A stretch of 64,000 nucleotides of DNA, from the NCBI RefSeq assembly GCF_963667405.1, contig NZ_OY763408.1:496001-560000 (forward strand), written 5' to 3'. Shown in pieces: positions 58,449 through 64,000 of the stretch. A model generated the notes under the pieces. That model had not been told where the DNA came from and made no database searches. It worked only from the letters and a program-made list of their open reading frames with translations. Position numbers and translations under genes: made by a program. The stretch is from an uncultured Sphaerochaeta sp. GTDB lineage: Bacteria; Spirochaetota; Spirochaetia; Sphaerochaetales; Sphaerochaetaceae. Each line of letters begins with the position of its first letter. Positions within the stretch are counted from its first letter, which is position 1.

Positions 58449-59771
58449 TCAAGCGTTGCGGAACGGATGGAGCGGACCTTGGAAGCGATTCTGGATTCGT
58501 GTTTTCACCACAATGCCATCCTCGGTGTAGTCGATACTCTCGACCTGCCCGAAACGGTGGATATGGGCCACCAGATCATGGCGTGAATTGGGAAGGACAT
58601 AGACAGTGGTCGGACAGAGCTCATGAAGCGTCTCTCCCATCTGCTTGAGAAGATCATCGATACCCGCTCCGGTCTTGATCGAAGTCTCAAGCACGGGGTT
58701 GTACAGGGTTCTGAGCCGTGAGACGGAGAACCCATCCTGGACCAGGTCCATCTTGTTTGCCAGTACGATGGCCGGCTTGTCTGTGCATCCCAGTTCCTCC
58801 AGCACTTCGACGGTTGTGGCATAGTTTGCCAGCATATCCGGATGTGAGGCATCGCAGACGATGATCAGGAAGTCTGCATACTTCGCTTCTTCCAATGTGC
58901 TCTTGAACGCATCCACCAGGGTGTGGGGAAGATCGCTGACAAAGCCTACGGTGTCGGAGAGCAAGATCTCCTCACCGCCGGGAAGTTTCACCTGGCGGGT
59001 AGTGGGGTCGAGGGTTGCAAAGAGCTTGTCCTCCACCAACACTCCTGCATTGGTGAGGGCATTGAGCAGGCTCGACTTGCCGCTGTTCGTGTAGCCGACG
59101 ATGGCACCGGTGGGGATGCTCCCCTCAATGCGGGCACTGCGTTGGATGCTGCGCTGTTGCACCACCTTCTCCAACTGGGCTTTGAGCGCGACGATGCGGT
59201 CCTGGACCTGGCGTCGGTCAAGCTCAAGCTGCTTCTCACCTTCGCCTCTGGTGCCCTTGACGCCACCCTGCTGCCGACCCAGACTCGTCCAGCGACGGGT
59301 GAGTCGGGGCAGGGAGTACTCGAGGCGGGCAAGCTCAACCTGAAGCACTGCTTCCTTGGTTGCGGCACGGTCTGCAAAAATCTGCAGGATGACCTCATCG
59401 CGGTCGATGACCGTGATCTCCCAGATCTTCTCCAGGTTGCGTTGGACACGCGGATTGATCTGGCGATCGAAGATGACCAGATTGACGCCAAGCTCATCGA
59501 TGAGAGCCTTGACCACCTCCACCTTGCCGCTGCCGATCAGGGTGGCGCTGTTGGTCTGTCTGAGACTGATCTGCTCAACACGCAGGGTATCGCTGCCCAT
59601 GGTGTCCACCAGAGCTTTGAGCTCTTCGCCGCGTCGGTTGCTCTCTTGTGTGGATTCTTGTGGTTCGGTGAGGACCAAGAGCAGTGCCTGCTGTTTGGTT
59701 TCCTGAATTTCGTGTATGTGTTTGCCTTTGGAAATCGGCTGTTCTTCGCCGTTGTTGTTTTGGATACCCAT
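58449..59771 (-). CDS. hflX: Ribosome-rescue GTPase HflX
   Basis: A 440-residue GTPase that splits stalled ribosomes after heat stress. The N-terminal nucleotide-binding-like domain has TNSATLIGSGKVEVVKALIDELGVNLVIFD; the helical linker LGRQQGGVKGTRGEGEKQLELDRR is a hallmark. G motifs: GYTNSGKSSLLNAL (G1), DTVGFVSDLPHTL (G3) and ANKMDLV (G4). TTGACT-N18-TATAGT ends eight bases before ATG 59771, so a near-leaderless mRNA is predicted. Confidence 0.95.
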   Translation of the reverse strand: MGIQNNNGEEQPISKGKHIHEIQETKQQALLLVLTEPQESTQESNRRGEELKALVDTMGSDTLRVEQISLRQTNSATLIGSGKVEVVKALIDELGVNLVIFDRQINPRVQRNLEKIWEITVIDRDEVILQIFADRAATKEAVLQVELARLEYSLPRLTRRWTSLGRQQGGVKGTRGEGEKQLELDRRQVQDRIVALKAQLEKVVQQRSIQRSARIEGSIPTGAIVGYTNSGKSSLLNALTNAGVLVEDKLFATLDPTTRQVKLPGGEEILLSDTVGFVSDLPHTLVDAFKSTLEEAKYADFLIIVCDASHPDMLANYATTVEVLEELGCTDKPAIVLANKMDLVQDGFSVSRLRTLYNPVLETSIKTGAGIDDLLKQMGETLHELCPTTVYVLPNSRHDLVAHIHRFGQVESIDYTEDGIVVKTRIQNRFQGPLHPFRNA

Positions 59772-59779
59772 TGGAGTTG

Positions 59780-59809
59780 ACTATAGGCTCTGGTTATCAT
59801 GCAAGTCAA
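59780..59809 (-). promoter_or_regulatory. Promoter of hflX, near-leaderless
   Basis: Minus strand TTGACT (59809-59804), 18-base spacer, TATAGT (59785-59780), then eight bases to ATG. Confidence 0.75.
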
Positions 59810-59860
59810 TATGTGCTACACTGCCGCTACGGTTCCACTGAGCCGAATATGAGGTATACC

Positions 59861-60967
59861 ATGGGTTTAAATTGCGGCATTGTCGGTCTGCCAAACGTTG
59901 GCAAATCCACAATCTTTTCCGCCCTGACGGCAGCTCCTGCCGAAGTTGCGAACTATCCGTTCTGTACAATCGACCCCAATGTGGGTATTGTTTCCGTTCC
60001 TGATCCCCGCTTGGATCAGATTGTCTCCCTGATTCCTCCCCAGAAGGTGGTTCCCGCCACCTTTGAGTTCGTGGACATCGCAGGCCTGGTGGCCGGAGCT
60101 TCGAAGGGAGAGGGCCTGGGCAACCGTTTCCTCGCATCCATCCGTGAGGTTGGAGTCATCGCCCACGTGGTGCGTTGTTTTGACAACGGGGACATCATCC
60201 ATGTGAACAACCGCATCGATCCTGCAGGCGACATCGAGACGATCAACATTGAGCTTGCCCTCGCTGACCTGGACACGGTCACCAACCGCTGGGCAAAGCA
60301 GATGAAACTCACCCGCCTGAGCAAGGAAGCGCAGAAGGAGAACGAGAAGGTTCTGCCCCTGCTCACCCGCCTCAAGGAGTGTCTGGAGGACGGCAAGCCC
60401 GCCCGCAGCCTCGCCCTGGAGGAAGAGGAACTTGCACAGGTCCATGACCTGCACCTGATCACGCTCAAACCGGTCATCTATGTCTGCAATGTGGATGAGG
60501 AAGGCATTGTTGAGGAAAATGACTATGTGAAGCAGGTGCGCTCCATCGCCAAGGAAGAGCACTCCGATGTGGTGGTCATCTGCGGCAAGATCGAGTCGGA
60601 GATTGCTGTCCTGGAGACTGCGGAAGAGAAGCAGGAGTTTCTCGAGGCAGTCGGTCTGAAGGAGTCGGGGCTCAACCAGTTGATCCGCAGCGCCTACCAC
60701 ACCTTGGGAATGCGCACCTTCTTCACCGCAGGCTCCGATGAGGACCGTGCGTGGACCTTCCATGCCGGATACAAGGCACCGCAAGCAGCAGGGGTCATCC
60801 ACACGGACTTCGAGAAGGGCTTCATCAAGGCTGAGGTGTACAACTGTGAGGACCTTTTCCTCTACAAGAGTGAGCAGAAGGTCAAAGAGGCCGGCAAGCT
60901 CAGGATGGAAGGAAAAGAGTATGTGGTGCAGGATGGGGACATCATGCACTTCAGGTTCAATGTGTAA
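59861..60967 (+). CDS. ychF: Redox-regulated ATPase/GTPase YchF
   Basis: A 368-residue universally conserved P-loop protein of the Obg family that prefers ATP and binds ribosomes. G1 GIVGLPNVGKSTIFSALT; G3 VDIAGLVAGASKGEGLGNRFL; in place of NKxD it has VCNVDEEGI, the change linked to ATP use. The C-terminal TGS domain includes FFTAGSDEDRAWTFHAGYKAPQAAGVIHTDFEKGFI. ATG 59861 follows GAGGTATACC; the more upstream ATG 59849 lacks such a site. It is divergent from hflX. Confidence 0.96.
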   Translation: MGLNCGIVGLPNVGKSTIFSALTAAPAEVANYPFCTIDPNVGIVSVPDPRLDQIVSLIPPQKVVPATFEFVDIAGLVAGASKGEGLGNRFLASIREVGVIAHVVRCFDNGDIIHVNNRIDPAGDIETINIELALADLDTVTNRWAKQMKLTRLSKEAQKENEKVLPLLTRLKECLEDGKPARSLALEEEELAQVHDLHLITLKPVIYVCNVDEEGIVEENDYVKQVRSIAKEEHSDVVVICGKIESEIAVLETAEEKQEFLEAVGLKESGLNQLIRSAYHTLGMRTFFTAGSDEDRAWTFHAGYKAPQAAGVIHTDFEKGFIKAEVYNCEDLFLYKSEQKVKEAGKLRMEGKEYVVQDGDIMHFRFNV

Positions 60968-60981
60968 GACAGAAGATGATG

Positions 60982-61013
60982 AAAATAGGCGGCAAAAACT
61001 TGCCGCCTATTTT
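60982..61013. terminator. Bidirectional terminator after ychF
   Basis: Perfect 14-bp stem AAAATAGGCGGCAA / TTGCCGCCTATTTT around a four-base loop; works for ychF and the convergent lipoprotein gene. Confidence 0.9.
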
Positions 61014-61035
61014 CATTGCGTGAGCATGTATTGTC

Positions 61036-61410
61036 CTAATCCAGGTATTTCACAGCCAGACCTGTCGCAACCCATTTGCTCGTATTGTAGAAAATATACG
61101 TGTTGGACGTAATGAGATCTGTCTTGATGTTGATGACTTCATCGGCACCCATCTTCTTGGCTTCCTCCAACAACGCGACATAGGAACTTTCCGTACCCCA
61201 ACTGAAGAGAGATACTCTTGGAGAGATTCCAAGGGCTCCAAAAGCGGAATACTCAACTTTTACGCTGCCCAGCACTTCGACTGCCTTTTCCTTGATGGGG
61301 ATTGCCGTACCATTGTCATTGCTTTTTCCTGCTGTCAGCGTTGAACAGGATGACAAAAGAGCGACCAACACCAACACCAATACCACCATGATTCCTTGAG
61401 ACTTTCGCAT
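61036..61410 (-). CDS. Small lipoprotein of unknown function
   Basis: A 124-residue exported lipoprotein. Signal MRKSQGIMVVLVLVLVALLSSCSTLT with lipobox LLSSC. The mature part has YVALLEEAKKMGADEVINIKTDLI, a pattern seen in small envelope proteins of the DUF4156/YbjQ-like fold, followed by YNTSKWVATGLAVKYLD. The match is only suggestive. The start ATG follows GGAGGAAGT; an upstream TTG is not favoured. Confidence 0.78.
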   Translation of the reverse strand: MRKSQGIMVVLVLVLVALLSSCSTLTAGKSNDNGTAIPIKEKAVEVLGSVKVEYSAFGALGISPRVSLFSWGTESSYVALLEEAKKMGADEVINIKTDLITSNTYIFYNTSKWVATGLAVKYLD

Positions 61411-61718
61411 ACTTCCTCCTTGCAAATGGTACAGATGTGAAAAATCACTATCTGTAGTGGAAAAAATGAAAAAAATACTACAATAAGCAAAAAATTATCG
61501 CCAATTGCATATATTATCACAGAAATTGGAGAAAAGGATTTTTTTTTCGGTTTTTTATTGCAAGGATGGGTTTCCATTCCCAAAAGGAAACGTATTTCCT
61601 TCCCGTTCTCCTCTCGTGTACAACAAAATACCCACAGGAAAATTGTGGGTATTCAGGAAAGGAGACACAACGCAGTAATGAATTCACTGATGGTTGCAGC
61701 AGGTGAGAGCGTATGGAT
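61411..61718. other. AT-rich intergenic stretch with a long hairpin
   Basis: No gene. AATACCCACA / TGTGGGTATT (61627-61653), a perfect 10-bp stem, is a probable terminator for the minus-strand lipoprotein gene at 61719-62441, though without a clear T-run. TATATTATC and other A/T tracts near 61495-61520 could hold the promoter of the small lipoprotein gene downstream on the minus strand. Confidence 0.45.
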
Positions 61719-62441
61719 TTACTGCCACTGCACGCTGAAGGTGATGGGCTTTGCAAGCAAGAGGAAATCGATAAGAGGGAAGCTGAACTCATAGACCTGG
61801 TCGCTGATCTTCTTTCCGCCGGTGAAGGTGGTGATGGGCCCCGGCGTTTCGATGCGCAAGGTGATGAAGGACTGCTCGATGGCAGGGGGGCCTTCCTCCC
61901 CAAGCATGAAGCTGATCATCTCCAGATAGTCTGCTTCGCTCAAGCCCTGGTTGTAGACCGGGCCGAAGGCCTCGAAGTTCTCATCAGCAAGGAACGGAAT
62001 GACCGGCACGAGTTGGCTGTAGTTGTCCATGGAGAGAAAGAAGGTGAGGCTCTTTCCCTCTACCTTCAGCAAGCTCTGGTTGGCACCTGCCCCCAGATCG
62101 CTGATCAATTGCATGAGATTGGTGAATATGAAGGTTCCCTCATAGGCATTGTCATTGAGTTTGGTGAAGGCCACGTCGCGGGTCGTATAGCTGTAGTTCA
62201 GTGCGCGCTCGAAATCCTTGATGGCCTTGTCCATCAACGAATCATCCCCTTCCTGGGGGATGAACTCACTGAAGTCCTGAAGCACTGCCAGGAAAAAATC
62301 TTCGACGGTAAAGTCGAAGGCAGAGACATGGGAACTTGTATTGCTGAACGAGATACGCTCGGTAACCGTGCAACTGGTTGTAAAAAGAAGGGCGACAAGA
62401 ATAAGGGATGCGCCCAAGAGATGGAGTTTCGTTCGATTCAC
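61719..62441 (-). CDS. Probable lipoprotein of unknown function
   Basis: A 240-residue protein beginning with GTG 62441 after AAAGGAAGAAAACC. Signal HLLGASLILVALLFTTSCTVTERIS with a relaxed spirochaete-type lipobox at Cys24. The mature part is soluble, acidic and beta/alpha mixed (DFTVEDFFLAVLQDFSEFI, SLTFFLSMDNYSQLVPVIPFL), ending YEFSFPLIDFLLLAKPITFSVQWQ. No family recognised. It lies downstream of the radical SAM gene on the same strand with a 72-base gap, so it may be in the same transcript. Confidence 0.75.
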   Translation of the reverse strand: MNRTKLHLLGASLILVALLFTTSCTVTERISFSNTSSHVSAFDFTVEDFFLAVLQDFSEFIPQEGDDSLMDKAIKDFERALNYSYTTRDVAFTKLNDNAYEGTFIFTNLMQLISDLGAGANQSLLKVEGKSLTFFLSMDNYSQLVPVIPFLADENFEAFGPVYNQGLSEADYLEMISFMLGEEGPPAIEQSFITLRIETPGPITTFTGGKKISDQVYEFSFPLIDFLLLAKPITFSVQWQ

Positions 62442-62513
62442 CGGTTTTCTTCCTTTCTGCCTAACTGTACGGGATTTTTTTCCACTTCTCAACAGGAAGT
62501 GCATGCAATTGTT

Positions 62514-64000
62514 CTACTTCAACGGAATAAACAGCAGTTGGCCATCCTCCTGGGCTTGGATCACATACTCCTGCTCCTCTTGCTCAGGGAACCTGTCAAG
62601 GAAGGCCCCAAAGCTCAACCGGTCCAACTCGGAGAGTTGGTCCAAGCCATAGAAGAGACGGATGGTGGGGCTCTCTTGGAAGGTCTGCAGGAAGGCGATG
62701 CCCTGATGCAGCTCCATATAGGAGAGAAGGGCCGGTTCGTAGGCTTGCTTGCCCAATTTCTTCATCAGGCTTCGCACAAAGGCTTCCTGAACTGAGAAGA
62801 TATCGATTTCTTCCCGAGATTGCCCGCTCTTTTTCAGGTAAAAGGCAAGATAGGAGTCGAAAAGGTTGAGTACCTGGTGGGCCTTGAGATCGAGTGCTTC
62901 ACACAGCTTTCCCATCCACATGCCTGCCTGTCCTTGGGTGAAGAAGAGGTCGGCTGCATCCTTGAGGACAAGGGCCTTGCGGATATCGGAGGCGGGAAAC
63001 GTGGGCGAGCTCTGGATCGTATAGGGAGCCTCTTCCAGGTACTTGATACCGAATGCATGCGCCTGGTCGGCAACCAAGGTGCCGGGCAGCAGGGAGAGCG
63101 GGAAGATATCGAGGTTGCTGGGCTTGAGTCCGATTGCGTAGTCGAGACTCTTGGTGAAAGCCTGTAGGCTGTCCAAAGGAAGGCCGATGATCAGATCAAG
63201 GCCAAAGGGGATGCCCCGTTCGTTGAGAAGGTTCACTCTCTTGGCAAACGTGTCGGGGACAAAACTTCTGTTCGCCTGCTTGAGCACTGCCGGGTCACTG
63301 CTCTGCAGCCCTATCTGCAACGAGCAGTTGATGCGGGAAAAGGCATCTGCGAGTTGCTTGTCGAGCAGCTCAGCCCTGATTTCAAAGACAAAGTGAATTT
63401 CACCTGATCTGGCTTCGATGAGCGACAACAACGCAAGCGTACGCTGCTTGTCCATATTGAAGGTAGGGTCGAGGACGTAGATTTCTCCCACGTTGTGTGC
63501 TGAGAGATAGTCCAGCTCCGCTTCCAGCCGCTCGGTGGGAAAATGCCTGACCGAGCGCTGTCCCCGTGACTCAAAACAGAAGCTGCAGTGAAAGGGGCAG
63601 CCGCGGGTCATCTCCCACAGCACGGAGGCCCCTTCGGTGAGGAAAGGATCGGCAAGACCTTGCAAAATAGGGGAGGAGAGCTCGCTCAGCTGGGGAGATG
63701 GTGCATAGGATAGGTGCTTCAAATCGGTTACCAGACCGTTGCCCTGCACCTCCTTGCCTTCCTCCCATTGGGAGATTGCCTGCACCACGGCCTCTTCTCC
63801 TTCGCCGACAACCAGGAAGGAAAGGAGGTTCAGGTCAAAGCTTTCCGGGTTTGCGGTTGCCTCCGGTCCCCCGGCGAAGATGCATGCCCCAGGCAATTCT
63901 TCGGTGAGGGTTGAGAGAAACCTGTCCATCCATTCCCTATTCCAAAGGTATACGGAAAGGCCGATCACCTCACCGTGCTCACATGCCACCTTATGGGCCG
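62514..64000 (-). CDS. B12-binding-domain radical SAM protein with DUF4080-type tail (5' end outside window)
   Basis: At least 495 residues, the frame still open at the window edge. The first part is the end of a cobalamin-binding Rossmann domain (VIGLSVYLWNREWMDRFL...IFAGGPEATANPESF). The radical SAM cluster is EMTRGCPFHCSFCFESRGQ, followed by barrel strands (EIYVLDPTFNMDKQRTL, SLQIGLQSSDPAVLKQANR, GLDLIIGLP). The C-terminal 180 residues resemble the DUF4080 region of this subgroup. It probably performs a methylation or rearrangement; the substrate is unknown. Confidence 0.85.
   Translation of the reverse strand, partial: AHKVACEHGEVIGLSVYLWNREWMDRFLSTLTEELPGACIFAGGPEATANPESFDLNLLSFLVVGEGEEAVVQAISQWEEGKEVQGNGLVTDLKHLSYAPSPQLSELSSPILQGLADPFLTEGASVLWEMTRGCPFHCSFCFESRGQRSVRHFPTERLEAELDYLSAHNVGEIYVLDPTFNMDKQRTLALLSLIEARSGEIHFVFEIRAELLDKQLADAFSRINCSLQIGLQSSDPAVLKQANRSFVPDTFAKRVNLLNERGIPFGLDLIIGLPLDSLQAFTKSLDYAIGLKPSNLDIFPLSLLPGTLVADQAHAFGIKYLEEAPYTIQSSPTFPASDIRKALVLKDAADLFFTQGQAGMWMGKLCEALDLKAHQVLNLFDSYLAFYLKKSGQSREEIDIFSVQEAFVRSLMKKLGKQAYEPALLSYMELHQGIAFLQTFQESPTIRLFYGLDQLSELDRLSFGAFLDRFPEQEEQEYVIQAQEDGQLLFIPLK

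Overview
The window looks like chromosomal DNA of a spirochaete, most likely a Sphaerochaeta-like relative. This is an inference from gene content and style, not a database match. The pointers are a short alanyl-tRNA synthetase lacking the C-terminal domain, a MalF/MalG sugar importer with no ATPase of its own, a secreted binding protein ending its signal in FAAGQTEA, flavodiiron and NfnAB-type anaerobic redox genes, and evenly GC-rich host genes on both strands.

Layout. 1-6932: the end of a sensor kinase, its NarL-type response regulator, then a sugar ABC importer (binding protein and two permeases) with a GH3 beta-glycosidase. 7092-11528: the three-gene AmmeMemoRadiSam set, an ABC-F ATPase and a C_GCAxxG_C_C redox protein. 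11624-22665: a purine biosynthesis operon, purE-C-F-M-[purN fused to IMP cyclohydrolase]-[stand-alone AICAR transformylase]-D-L. The usual two-domain PurH is replaced by a fusion plus a single-domain enzyme. 22947-29695: a small heat-shock protein behind a near-perfect sigma-54 promoter, a cupin, an NfnAB/SudAB-like flavoprotein pair, a PTS EIIA protein, 5-formyl-THF cyclo-ligase, EcfT/EcfA and tRNA-Phe.

29755 to about 40600 is a visibly AT-rich island directly after tRNA-Phe. A 41-bp hairpin at its left edge carries a 21-nt inverted copy of the tRNA T-arm. The island holds one six-gene minus-strand operon: a C5-cytosine methyltransferase with an N-terminal HTH, a FokI/AlwI-like restriction endonuclease, a MORC/MutL-like GHKL ATPase, a Z1 helicase-like ATPase, a DUF4420 PD-(D/E)XK protein and an AIPR protein. 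This is a complete restriction-modification pair joined to the MutL-Z1-DUF4420-AIPR (MZA-type) defence module. Just beyond it, an IS4-superfamily (IS1634-like) element with 29-bp inverted repeats and 7-bp target duplications splits a nitroreductase gene, which can be rebuilt exactly.

43276-64000 is host chromosome again: a Cache/HAMP/PAS/GGDEF/HD-GYP protein; a nitrosative-stress group (FNR-like regulator with four candidate cluster cysteines, RIC di-iron repair protein, flavodiiron protein) with an FNR box at -41.5; a HhH-GPD DNA glycosylase; DprA; AlaRS; a MerR gene broken by TAG next to an MFS exporter; RlmN; an OPT transporter; a small envelope protein; HflX; YchF; two lipoproteins; and a B12-binding radical SAM protein running off the end.

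A pattern runs through the window: at least ten genes have a sigma-70 -10 hexamer 6-9 bases before the start codon and no functional leader, which predicts many leaderless or near-leaderless mRNAs.
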